From positions 248,001 through 312,000 of the forward strand of contig JALPQD010000930.1 of the NCBI GenBank assembly GCA_023101885.1: a stretch of DNA of 64,000 nt. Reading direction: 5' to 3'. The translations under genes were made by a program, and so were the position numbers. Shown here piece after piece: positions 49,768-60,841 of this stretch. The notes below the pieces were generated by a model. That model saw only the letters and a list, made by a program, of their open reading frames with translations, was not told the origin of the DNA and did not search any database. Every line of letters begins with the position of its first letter. The stretch's first letter is position 1. The stretch is from Typhlomys cinereus (taxonomy: Eukaryota; Chordata; Mammalia; Rodentia; Platacanthomyidae).

Positions 49768-51502
49768 TTGAATAAAACTGATATAATTAAGGATTACCAA
49801 GACATTTCTGATACAAGCTTAAAAAATTTCAAATTTTGTGCATAGGACTTGTAAAAAAGCTAGTCTTAATTTGTAGATTTGTTTTCGTAATGACTATAGA
49901 TGCTCCCAGAGATTGTGCATATATGACCAGCTGATTTGCAACATGCTATATGAATAATGAGTAGGGACAGCGTAAAGAGCCATAAAAAGAATCAAGATTC
50001 AACTATTTTGGGTTGCATTTAATTTTCTTCAGGGAGAAAAGAGGTCAGGAATGGAATGAAGTCAATGAGAACTGGAATGAAACTCACTGGGAAAAGGAAA
50101 AAAGCAAAATGGCCAACATTGAAAGGTCAGTGAATATCCTAGAGACAGGAAATGAACTTTAAACAAAATAGAAGGCAGCATTTCTCTCTGTGTTTGAGAG
50201 CTGCTAACATTGCTGTTCAAAAGGGCAACTTAAATTACCTTGCATGGGATCTGGTTTGTGTATAATCAGTATTTAATTTATTAGAAATATCAAGAATATA
50301 TCATATGTGCTTTGTATGGGATAAGAGGTATTCAAAAGTTCACAACAAAATTAATACTATTTAGCAAGTCTCCCTATTTTATTTTAATATCTTTTCTTAA
50401 AAGGGGGACTGTATTTTCTCCCCTAAGAAGTTTTCCTTACAGTTAATGGGCATTACTATAAAACTTGACCCACAGGCATAAATCAAACAAGGTAATTTCC
50501 TTCTTTTGTTAAATTTTCTTTTGCTGTTGCCACTTAAGACCGTTCGGGACTGGCATTTTGCTCAGAGCATTTTGCACAGGGAAAACTTGATTGCAAGGTT
50601 GGCTGATGTCTCATGCGCCCTGTGACTCGTGCTCAAATGTTGATTGATGTCTTATGTACCCAGTATCCTGGGCGGTAGCACGGACTACACAAGACAGATC
50701 CCGAACTAGCATCCTAATGCTTTCCAAAGTAGAGCTAAAGCAGATTCACGCTATTTGGAACTGTCACCTCCAAGGGCATCCTTGGATTTTGCAAACTGGT
50801 TTGTCAAAATAAATGTGCCTGGATTGGCTGACAGTGAATGATCATGAAAATGAACAACTGTTATGAAGGAGGCCCCCATAATTGCAGTGAATCCTTGCCC
50901 TTGGCTCCTGCCTTCCTGCCTGATGCCGGGAGAGTCTGAGACAGACCATCTGATGCGGCAGGATGCTGCGGGGGGAACAGACAGAGGAGACAGGCTTGTA
51001 AAACTCAAACAGGTCTCCAACAAACCCGGTGTTGTGCCTAGAGCTTCCAGTAACATGCGCCTCTCCCTCTCTCCCCCGAGCATTCTGTGAAGCCTTCCCT
51101 CATGTATCACTATTGCGTGTAAATATTTAGACTGGCCTTTCCTGGCACTATACACCTATGTTATGCTTCTGAAACTGTGACGCGTCCTCTTCCACCCACT
51201 TGTGGGAAAAACTGTTTTGCTACATTTTTCCTCAGTCACACGTATTTTGCATTTTTTTGGCATTGCAGTTTGGCTCTGAGAGGGAGTGTTAGTTACCAGG
51301 GATTTCTTCCCCCTCCCGGTAAGGAAAAGAAAGAGTCAGTGTTCTGCTTTGCATCTTGGCTAGGAATGGGGCAGGACCAAGAGGGCCCTGAGTGCTCTTT
51401 GCTTATACCTGTTCTGCTGCGGGTCTTGCCTACAGAGACGGAAGCTGGGATGAACTGTTTCTTCCACTGAACACTGGCCCTGGTGGAGCTCTTAAACCGA
51501 CT
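49768..51502 (+). repeat. Copy B of 1.74 kb near-identical direct duplication
   Basis: 1735 bases matching 47615-49351, beginning at the first base after the N gap and continuing without a break into unique sequence beyond 51502. In both copies the minus-strand 134-codon frame is open, but the single substitution falls in it as a non-conservative I/R change, which gives no support for coding. Confidence 0.95.
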
Positions 51503-51681
51503 GTACCCAAGCTCTCCCCCTGGAGTTTAAGGGCAGTGATTTGATTGTCCAAAGGACTACATGACTCACCTTGATACTGTGTTTGTTGCAAATGTGAGTG
51601 TGATGGGGTTGTAGAGGAAGGGAGTAGACCACAGATTTTCCCCCTCCACACCACGACCACTGAAAAATAACTCCCCTTCCA

Positions 51682-51725
<44 letters not shown>

Positions 51726-53552
51726 CTACTGACAGGTACTTTTTTCCAAGGTACCAAGCTATGAAAGTACAATGTATGTTTACAAACTAAATACATTTTT
51801 CCCCTTTGGTCCTTTGTTAGGCACTCCAATGGCAAACAGAAAGAACTTATCTCTAGAAGCAGCAGGGTAGCGCTAACTGGAATGTCATTTTGCAAAAACC
51901 TGGCCATCTTTCAACAAGAGTGGGTGGATTTCTAGCGCTACAAATGTTTGTGTATTATAAAGTATTTGCCATGGTGACAAAGCTGGGAGAAACATCCCAT
52001 TAGCCACAGACGGCTACAGACTGTTCTGATTATCCACGTCCAAAATGGAGTGTGGATAAAGCTTTGCGTTATTTTTAGTATTTAGCAGCGTTCCAATTTT
52101 CAACATGTTCACCTACAATATACCAATTTGAATGTATGTTATCATCTAATTTAAAGTTGCTTTTAAACGTGTTCTTAGGGCTTGTTCATATAACCTATAT
52201 GTCGATGCCGTGTAGGCTAATGTTACTTTTAAAGTGGATGTGTTTATCATGTTAAAAATAAAAACCTTTGAAAGAGTGAAAGACTTGTAAAAAATATATT
52301 CTGGAGTGCCTATTAAAAATAAAAATGGCCATGGAGAGAAAATGCAAAAAGAGCAATGAAGTGTCTGCCCTAATTTACTTGCAGGGATTTCTGACTATTG
52401 ATTTCAGTTTTAAAAGCTATAGCCTCTATTTTTAAAGGTGACTTTTGCCTCAAGTGCAAAGGGAGAAAAGCGAATTATAAATAGTCACAGAAACCATGCC
52501 ACTGCATGTAAGAATCCACATATCTCTTCATCCTAGAGTTTTCCTGCTAAAGAAAACATGGGAAAGATTTTAATGATTGCTTTTGCTCCGATTTGGGGGT
52601 AAATGTTTATAGCAAAAGGCGTTTTATGTCGCAGACTAAATGGTCTCATAATAAAATCTTAGCAACAGACAGAGAATTGCTTTGAAGTTACCTGTGACTG
52701 AGGTAGAACTCAGGCAGAACAGGGGGAAGGGCGAAGGATAGGGAGAACCTTTAAGGTCATACAAAGGTGAGAGAAAATAGGTCACTGGAAATTAATCCTT
52801 ATCTGAGCTGCAATGCTGCTAAATTGAACCACAGTGGAAGTGGGAGACACCTGAAAATTTAGTAAAAATACTTCACATTATATTCTACGACTCTCTTACT
52901 TTTCTGGGTGCTTTCAGTGGTGTCAACACAGATGTTTCTTTCTCATATAAGCAACGGAACATCAGTCGTCTCTTCCCCTCCTCCCTTCCCTCCTTGTCTG
53001 TCTTTTTCTCCCTCCCTTTTTCCGTCTCTCCCCCATCCCCTCTCCCCACAGCCAACATACATACGTTTGGTCTCTCTTGAGTTGTTGTTTAGAATTGTTT
53101 TTTAGAGTTTTACCTCTCCTAGTGTTCTGGGCTTTTGAGCTCTCATTTCTGAAAGTAAAGCATGCAGCCCATTCAAGACTTCATTGTTGTTGTTGTTGTT
53201 GTTGGAGAAAGTTCTTTTCAATGCAAGCCAGCAAGTTCTTCCGTGTCAGTGTCACTCGTTCTGGGAGTCCAGCAGGCAGGGGAGCCTCACAACCGTTAGG
53301 AGAAGAGGTCTTGAGGCCACAGGTTGCCCAGCGGGGCACTTAGACTGGTGTAGGCCAAGGCATCTGTGCCCCTCCGGGCTGTGCCCTTTATTTCCAGCTT
53401 TCTGCCTCCCGGTGAAAGATCTCATTCAAAACAAATTTATGAAAACATGGATGGGCATGTACATTCCTAAACATGCATAAATTTCTCATTGTAAAGTTTG
53501 TTGTTCATAATGTTTCACTTATATCTTTGAGAATGCTTAAAAATTTAAAAAA
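51503..53552. other. Probably intronic sequence upstream of the last SNX18 exon
   Basis: Includes a (CA)n run at 51682-51724 and a (TTG)5 run at about 53187-53202. 51900-52320 has few obvious repeats and could be conserved non-coding DNA. No supported gene. Confidence 0.4.
51682..51724. repeat. (CA)n microsatellite
   Basis: About 21 perfect CA units. Confidence 0.97.
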
Positions 53553-53856
53553 GGGGGGGCTAGAGAGATGGCTCAAGGGTTAAGACTCTGCCTCACAAGT
53601 AGAAGGCCCTGAGTTTGGATCCTAAGTCCCACTTAAAAAACAAAAACACTCCAAGTGGAAAAGGCATGGCCCGCACTTCTGGCCCTGGTGGGCAGAGCCT
53701 GGGAAATCCCAGAGCAAAGCAAGAAGGAGGTAGAAGCAATCCAGGATGATTCCCAAAATCACCTTGGTCCTCACAGACGCACACAGTGTCCTCTGATAAA
53801 CACACAACACACACACACACAATAGACATAAAATACTTTTTTAAAAATATTTTTTT
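53553..53856 (+). mobile_element. SINE, type B, host of a later SINE insertion
   Basis: GGGGGGCTAGAGAGATGGCT, CAAGGGTTAAGACTCTGCC, B box GAGTTTGGATCC, GCAGAGCCTGGGAAATCCCA, AATCCAGGATGATTCCCAA and CTCACAGACGCACACAGTG, with a CA run and A/T-rich tail that the next SINE entered. Confidence 0.9.
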
Positions 53857-53871
53857 AAAAAAGACGATCTC

Positions 53872-54083
53872 GGGGCTGGAGAAGTGGCTCAGGGTTAAGC
53901 CTCTGCCTTGCAGGTGGAAGGTCCTGAGTTCGGATCCCAGATCCCACGTATAGACACCAGGCGGAAGCGGGGGCGGCCTGCGCTTCTGGTCCTGGTAGGG
54001 CGGAGCCTGTGAATCCCGGGGCAGAAGGAGGTGGAGGCGTCCATGGTGGTTCCCGAATTCGTCCATGGTTCTACACATACACA

Positions 54084-54119
<36 letters not shown>

Positions 54120-54166
54120 ACACGCGCACGCACACATACACACGCACATGCACACAGTTGAATAAA
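53872..54166 (+). mobile_element. SINE, type A, full length, with 15-base target repeats
   Basis: GGGGCTGGAGAAGTGGCTCA, GGGTTAAGCCTCTGCCTTGC, B box GAGTTCGGATCC, GGAAGCGGGGGCGGCCTGCG, GGCGGAGCCTGTGAATCCC, GGTGGAGGCGTCCATGGTGG, GTCCATGGTTCTACAC, then a CA tail ending TTGAATAAA. AAAAAAGACGATCTC flanks it at 53857-53871 and 54167-54181. High CpG content for a SINE suggests a young copy. The 196 and 173-codon frames here run through it. Confidence 0.95.
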
Positions 54167-54257
54167 AAAAAAGACGATCTCACGAAAATAGCAATAAGAC
54201 AGCTTGGAGAATCAATAACTTTTCATTTAGCACTAGTTGATTCTCTGTTTTGCAAGA

Positions 54258-54370
54258 GGTTTGAGGGCACTGAGAAACGGGGCAGCTTGCCCTGCCCGGG
54301 TCACCATGAGGTAGAAGCCAGTCTGTGTTCGCATCCTCACCTGCTGCCCACTTGGTGCCCACAGGCCATG
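54258..54370 (-). mobile_element. MIR fragment
   Basis: The plus strand reads CACTGAGAAACGGGGCAGCT, TGCCCTGCCCGGGTCACC and CCAGTCTGTGTTCGCATCC: the antisense of the MIR core (the reverse of the order seen at 23520). Confidence 0.55.
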
Positions 54371-55363
54371 GGCATAGGGCTGCTGGCAGCTTTGCTGTGT
54401 GTTTGTCTTTTGGACGCTTCAGTAGAGCGTGTAGCTGCTGTCGGACATCTCCATTCTTCCTCCACTAAGATGTGCATAGGCGACTGGCTCTTTATCACCC
54501 TCCCTCATTTTCCACTGCTAACCATCTCCAGCCTTTGTGTCCCCACATGGGCCGTTTCTGAGGGAGAGTTCACCCTTGTGCGGTAGAGTGACTGATCCCC
54601 AACCCCCACCCCTCTGGGTCAATTTCTAGATAGGAAGCTACGGGGCCTCTAGTGTCCTCTGAAGCATCGAAAGCACAGACCCACAGCCCGGAGCCTACGG
54701 GCCTTAGAGAAAGTCACAGTTTCTAGTTACTGAAGACTGTCCCAGGTGTGTGTCTCCTGAAAGAAGGTGTGTGCACACTTCACTCTGCACGGCGGGCATG
54801 GCGGGCACGGCAGCCAGGTGTGTGTGCACACTTCATCCTGCACTATCCTGTGTATTCTCAGGCATGTGCTCTGGCTGAGCACATGTGCTGGGGCACAGCC
54901 TGCTGTCCTCCCAAGTTTCTCCCCTCCCATGACATGGTTTCCAAAACCAGCTTGGGTTGTTAGTGACATATTTCTGAAGTCTTAGGCAACAGTTCTTTAG
55001 CGAGACTCTCAGTGAAAGTGGGGACATTGTACTGCTCTCCATCTGTATGGGTATAATGGACTCATATTTTTAAGCATATGAAAAATCACACATTCATGCT
55101 TTTTTTTGTACTTTATTATCTGTTAAGTATGTGGTCATGTGAAGACATTGGGTCTTTGATAAAAGTGAAACTGTAGCAATGGGAAAGCTTCCAAAAATAT
55201 TGTCAGATTCCTTTTTTTAATCGATATTCACAGCCACCATCTTAAATTCCAGAGGACTTTGACGTATTTTAGATGGGTATTTGCAGTAATATTGAACTGG
55301 AATATTCATTGGAATATGTATGCATAATTCATGTTAGCTAATGAATTATTATCTTCATTACAG
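54371..55363. other. SNX18 intron 1, acceptor side
   Basis: Contains a small diverged direct repeat (54765-54790 and 54816-54843, AGGTGTGTGCACACTTCA type). Otherwise nothing recognised. The last bases before the exon are ATTATCTTCATTACAG, a modest pyrimidine tract with the acceptor AG. Confidence 0.6.
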
Positions 55364-55617
55364 GAGCTCTTACCAAAGTCAAGGAGAGTAAGCGGCACGT
55401 GGAGGAAGGAAAGATGGAGGCCCAGAAGGCCGATGGCATCCGGGACCGCTGCAACACTATTTCTTTTGCCACATTGGCTGAAATTCACCACTTCCATCAA
55501 ATTAGAGTAAGAGACTTTAAATCCCAGATGCAGCATTTTTTACAACAACAAATAATATTTTTCCAAAAAGTGACCCAGAAGTTGGAAGAAGCTCTTCACA
55601 AATATGATAGTGTTTAA
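55364..55617 (+). CDS. SNX18: SNX18 terminal coding exon (sorting nexin 18, C-terminal BAR domain)
   Basis: This is the last coding exon of sorting nexin 18, an SH3-PX-BAR protein that binds PI(4,5)P2 membranes, dynamin and N-WASP and acts in endocytic membrane remodelling and autophagosome formation (family knowledge). A splice acceptor AG ends at 55363. The exon opens in phase 1, and its first two bases complete a codon begun in exon 1. The 83 full codons from 55366 read ALTKVKESKR at the start and EEALHKYDSV at the end, with TAA at 55615-55617. They form the last helical part of the BAR domain and include the HHFHQ motif typical of the SNX9/SNX18/SNX33 group. From memory, the human SNX18 C-terminus differs at only a few positions, while SNX9 and SNX33 differ at many. 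An in-frame GTG at 55399 is an ordinary valine, not a start. There is no frameshift or internal stop. An intronless retrocopy is unlikely because homology stops exactly at the acceptor and non-coding intron-like sequence lies upstream. Confidence 0.93.
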
Positions 55618-57980
55618 TAACTGGACATGGATTGTGTACTGTTTTTTTTTTTTTTTTTTTCTCAGTTCAAGGATAGTTTCCCCCAGCAGAATAAAGCTGC
55701 TGTCAAAGAGCTATTGCCAACTCACAGTGGTGGTACAAGGACAGTTCTGTGTTCAACCGAAACCCAGCTGAATATATAATTACGTAGGAGAGAAACAGTT
55801 AATATGGTTATATTAGAAACAGTACCACACTTTGTAACTAAATTATACTATGTATGCCTACACTACCATTGTAACTTTTGGAATAATGATTATACTATTT
55901 GCCTTATTGCTTTTTGAAGTATGGGTGTTAGTTTATACTTTGTAGACCTCAAAGCCCATGAAGGGTCTCAAAGAAGCCGGCTGGATAAAAGCCTGCCGCG
56001 GATGCCTTTTATTCTCATAGATCGAGATTACCTAAATTCAACCTATTCTCTGTTTACAAACTCCAACTAGAGCAGCTATGCGACTTTGTGCCTTTAGACT
56101 CTTGGTTTTCCATTTCTGCCCCACCCCCTTTTAAGTAAGCCCCAACTTTTCTGATGGAAAGAGTGAAAGGCCAGTGCACTGGTGACAAACTGGTGAAAGC
56201 CTCATCTTAGGGGGGGCGGGTGGGGAGATCAGCTGCCATCACTTTGCACAGTGAATATCTCCTGATAAGATGCTGGTGAACGCGGAGGAGCCAGACGCAA
56301 TGCCGGCCTTGGTCATGATGTTAAGTTGGTAGGAAAGAGTCAGTGTGCCACGTGCCCCTGCCCTGCAGCAGCACAGCCTGTTGTCAAGGGCCATGCCAAC
56401 AGGGTGCAGGGATTTTAGCACTCAGGCCCCTAACATGGAAGGAGGCATCTGGTCGACCCTGACAGCATACACTCTGTCTTGGGTGGGTTTTCTTTTTTTC
56501 TTTTCTTTTTCTTTTTCTAGCTTAAAGATTTAATGTTCAGTTTTTTGTTTGTTTTGTTTTGTTTGTAAATGGATCTACACTGTTAACTGATTGAGACTCC
56601 ACTGTGATTCACTCGTTTACTTAATCAGAAACTTTTCAGGGATGTCTGTAAATTTCAGTGTTATACATGATGAAAAGTGATGTTGGTTGATCTGAGGAGG
56701 GACCAGAAATAATTTCTATTATTCCAATACTGAAGGAAAAAATAATGATTTATACTGTGTTTTTAAAAAGCTGAGTATCGATACCCCAACCTGGAGTATT
56801 TAACCTTAAAAATTACTTTAAATATATTCTTTTGTTATTATAAGGGAATTACAAATGGCTAATAAATACCAAAAAGATTCAAAAAAGCAGCTTATTTTCA
56901 AAAGCACAAAGAGACTCTGGCTTGAAATGCCTGAATCTCAAATGTTTTTGTAGTTGCTGAGCTAGATGATGTGACTTTTGAGTTTACAGATTTAAAAACT
57001 GTCACTGAAAGGTCGAAGTCTCTGTGTCCACTGTTTTATGAAATCACACTGAGCTGCCTCAGAAACCCGGGCTTGGAAGTGGTGTCACGGCAATGAAAAG
57101 GCAGTTTGCATGATGTGAGTCACAATTACAGAGAAGGGTCAGTCTGCAGAAAGTCCTAAGAAGGAAGATGACTGGAATAGTTACTGAGCGCCGCATTTTA
57201 GCTCTAAATATCATCTCATGTGGGCTGTATTTTTAAGATCAGATTAGAATGTGATCTTTCTCAGAAGTTTGTACCTTAGAATCTCAGAGCCAGATTTAGC
57301 ATCAAGGGGCTTTGTCTTTACTGTAGACCTGTGGAATTATCACCTGATGTGTTTTCTTCAAGAGGTAACTTCCTCATATTGATTGCAAAATAGTTACATA
57401 AACAAGCCCATGTGTGTTTAAAATTGATTTTATTGCAGAAATTTGGAGGTTATTATTACACCATTTAATTTACACTCAAGTCTATATTGGGCAGACAAGA
57501 ATTCTACTTTTCAAATGATTTGAAAGTCACATTGATTTGCTTCTTTATTTTAATGGAGTTTTGTTTTTTTTTTAAGTAAAATCACTAAACTTGTGCAATG
57601 GTTGTATGGAAACGATCTGAGGTGTCATCATTTTCGCCAGAGTGGACATAGCTTCAATTTTAAAAAACTAAAAATTTAAGAAGTACAAGTTCATGCTGCC
57701 TACTTCAAAGAGAACTTTTGTCCTTCATAACTTTGTAACACAATGCCACCAATTTTTAGCAGTTTAAATGAATTCTGAGGATTAGAATACCAGAGTTCCT
57801 AATGTCCATTTTCATCCAAGATCCTCATTCTCTAACGTTCTTGGTCCTATTGAAACATTTCAGTATATAAAATACTGCAATGTTAATACCCAAGAGAAAA
57901 GCCATTATCATATGTGTATTGGTCACCACGATCAGTGTGGTACCGTTTTTTTTTTTAAATAAACTATCATGCCCTTCAAG
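55618..57980 (+). other. SNX18: Probable SNX18 3' UTR
   Basis: Sequence directly after the SNX18 stop. It has no convincing ORF and no recognised young transposon. It contains a T22 run at 55641-55662 and possible poly(A) signals near 55690 (AGAATAAAGC), 56862 (CTAATAAATA) and 57957 (AAATAAAC after a T-rich stretch). I placed the end after the last of these; the true end cannot be fixed from sequence alone. Confidence 0.5.
57955..57965 (+). promoter_or_regulatory. Candidate distal poly(A) signal of SNX18
   Basis: AATAAA about 2.34 kb past the stop codon, followed within 40 bases by T-rich sequence (TTATTTGTCTTTC), a layout compatible with a cleavage site near 57980. Earlier AATAAA hexamers at about 55690 and 56862 could give shorter transcripts. 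Confidence 0.4.
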
Positions 57981-58239
57981 CCATTATTTGTCTTTCTTCC
58001 TAGAATTCACCTTTCTGCATGTAGTATATGTTTAACAAGAAGGTGTGTGCACTTGAGCCTGGTTTCGCTAGTTCAGTTACAAGCAGAGTTGTTTGTGGTC
58101 TGAAGTCGGGATGCAGGGAGACTTGTACAGACACACAGAGCTGCAGACCTTTGTGTCTGAGGTCACAGTTCACGCCCAGAATGGGGAAACACATTCAAAA
58201 GGGAAACAGAAACCAGAGACATTGGCCAGAAGTGTAGTG
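57981..58239. other. Unassigned sequence downstream of SNX18
   Basis: No gene recognised. Confidence 0.35.
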
Positions 58240-58390
58240 ATCAGAATTCTTCTAGGCCTCACTGAGAACGTCACCTCGCTTTTATTCCTCCCAACAGCTC
58301 CACGGATGCTCAAACGCCAACTTTTAATCATCTTAAATTTGGCTCCTTTTCTTGTAACTGAGGACCTGAGAATGACCGTTTGTTAAGTCA
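58240..58390 (-). mobile_element. MIR-like fragment
   Basis: TTCCTCCCAACAGCTCCACG followed by TTTTAATCATCTTAAATT and TTGTAACTGAGGACCTGAGA follows the reversed MIR 3' end and core. Old. Confidence 0.5.
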
Positions 58391-59699
58391 GTCATACGAC
58401 ATTTATGTTTAACCTTTAAATATTGATCTTTACTGAGGTCTCTGTTATAGGCATTTTCTTTTTGATTCCTCTTTATTTTCTCAGCAGGTATCATAATGAG
58501 CATTATCTAGTCTTCTCATCTCCAACTTTAGCTTTGGTTTAATAGAGTAAATAAAGCAGGATATTATTTATTTTTAGATGAGAAATGTTGAATACTATTT
58601 TATTTCCTTCAAAGTGTTATGATTAGTGCAGATCAGTTATGTTATTTCAAAAAAATCAGCGAAAGTGGATTCATTTCTCAGCTTCAATGGAATGGTATGA
58701 TCCACCAAGGAGTCCTCTCTCTAATGTGAGATTCACACGGAGAAGTCGAAGAGCATTCTGTCTCACACCTTCAACTATACTTGGCCACACAAAATTATCT
58801 GCGAAACTGGCTAATTGGATTAATTTCACGCCATAAGCCATTCAGGTGATCTCACAGAGTATTTATATTAGTGACAACAGTTATTCATCATGTAGCCGTA
58901 AATTGTCAGATCTGTGAAAAAATAGCTGTAGTGGATCCAGCTCCTGACAAGTACACAGTAAGCGTTTAAGTAAAACACTTGTGGTGCTATCTCCATTAGT
59001 GACAGACTCACTCACACTGCTCAGCCAAAGAATAGGGGGCACAGGGATCTGGAAGATCCCACATTAGTCAGAATCCCAGGGGAGAGCTGTGGGGCTTCAC
59101 AATGTAGTACTTACTTTTGCAGATGTTCCCTCCCTCCCTGTTCCCCCTCCTCCGCTTTGGCTGGCATTAATAAAGGGCCCCCAGGGGAAGAAAGGAAGTG
59201 GTTGCCTCCCTTTAGTATGAGCTGCATCTGATGATCTTCCTTAGCAGGCCTCCAAGAAGATTCCTTCCCAATTAGTAGGTGATTGATCGGTAAAGTCTTT
59301 TATCTTTTGCTCTTGTCTTCTGCAGTGATAGAGGAGCCACCATTCAAACTGCAATCTGCTACAAACCTGTTCTGAACTGGACTTCATAGGGTGCCATTTC
59401 TCTGCTTTTTAAAAGTCTCCTTTCCATTCCCTGCTGCCTAATGCAGGATTGGTAGGAATCCTGTAGAAATCCTTGCATTCTTTAGACACAGGGCTGAAGA
59501 TGCAGAAGAAATCTAGAAATCTGTTTTGCTCTCTTTTCTGCTGGGGAGGATAAATGTGTACTGAGCTGCCTTCTATTAATGGGAAGGACTAGGCAGTCTG
59601 ATAGACTGGGAGGCATGTTGGGTGAGACTTTCTGATCGAATTTCACTCCCACCTCATACTAACCCAAAAATGCCTTCACGTGCATACAAATATCCTTGT
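58391..59699. other. Unassigned, possibly regulatory sequence
   Basis: 58640-58920 is free of recognisable repeats and holds TAATTGGATTAATTTC, a cluster of homeodomain-type TAATT cores. 59120-59230 is C-rich with TTAATAAAGGGCCCCC. No ORF of note. Confidence 0.35.
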
Positions 59700-60580
59700 T
59701 CAGGCATAGGTCAGAGTATTGGGTTAGCCATGATGGGTGCTTCTGGGTCATGATAGGGAACAACCAGTTTCCAAGTGGGAGGCTTTAGTGAGTCCGAGAA
59801 ATAGACTATGGAAGGCTGTTGAACCAGGGTTTTGGGGGCAGAAACCCAGAAATGGGGGAGGAGGCGAGGGGAGGGAGGGCAGCGTGGGAAACCATAGTAA
59901 AAGCCAGGCCTATTGACCCTGTAAGGTGGAAGGAAGTTAATCAAAATTGACTTCCTTGCGATCACAAGTCCCAACTAGGCTCTGATCCCTGGATGTCCCA
60001 GTGCCGTTATTCCTGTGACAGATGTGGAGCAACCCCAACCATGTCCCAATTACTGTCTGTCTTAAAGGACAGTCCATCATCACTTGATGAGCAACATGGT
60101 CTAGGGATACACCAAGGGCAAGGCCAATTGCCCATGGGACGCCACCTTCAAGAGGTCTCAGAAACACTGAAGATGTGAAGCGTTTTGTTGCTATGCAACT
60201 TACCAGCCTACCCGGAAATGATTGAGTACATCAGTTCTGATTTTCCCTGTGGTTTACATTTTGGGTCAGTCCAGAAAATGCCTGTCAGGACCTGGCAGAT
60301 GGAGTCCTCAGGCTTCTTTGCAGGCCAAGCCAGCACATCAGGGAGAATGCTTGGGAGCTGGAGGCATGAGGCAGTTCCTATTGTTCCCACCCCATATGAC
60401 CTCAGGCCACTCGCCAGCCCGTCCCTAAGCCTGGGTGTCTTCAGCCGTAGAGTAGCCGCCCTTGGCCTATGGCGTTGGTGGGGCTACTGGGGTATCCACC
60501 AGGGAAAGTCATTTTGTAGTACTCTTTCACTGTATAGCAGACATGGGACATACAAAAATCCCAGAATTAGGTGATGTGCA
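59700..60580. other. Unassigned sequence with several unsupported frames
   Basis: Minus frames of 87 and 76 codons and a plus frame of 129 codons overlap each other. I recognise no domain. The position next to a retroviral remnant makes a decayed viral origin possible but unproven. Confidence 0.3.
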
Positions 60581-60625
60581 TTGGGTGACCTTGGTGTGGC
60601 AGGCACATTTAACCTGCAACTCACA

Positions 60626-60774
60626 GGACATGCACGCCCCAGGATGGCTAGGAATGGGTTCCAACACAAAACTGTGAACCAAGCAAAACCAATCAACATG
60701 TATTTCGGACATGCACGCCCCAGGATGGCTAGGAATGGGTCCCAACACAAAACTGTGAACCAAGCAAAACCAAT
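60626..60774. repeat. Two-copy tandem repeat, period 81
   Basis: GGACATGCACGCCCCAGGAT begins at 60626 and again at 60707. Copies agree over about 68 bases with one T/C difference (GGGTTCC against GGGTCCC), so the duplication is recent. Confidence 0.95.
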
Positions 60775-60841
60775 ACATTTATTTGTAGTTCTCAGACAAT
60801 TCTCAGGTGTGAACTTTGCAGATGATAATGATGTGTGACAA

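Noticed and set aside
49241..49800. Frames of 147-176 codons around 49.3-49.8 kb
   Set aside because: They consist almost wholly of N from the assembly gap.
53593..54183. 196-codon minus frame
   Set aside because: It runs through two SINEs and their CA tails; translation of repeats.
55399..55617. SNX18 exon read as a stand-alone 72-residue protein starting at GTG
   Set aside because: The reading frame continues upstream to a splice acceptor at 55363 with clear SNX18 homology; GTG is an internal valine codon.
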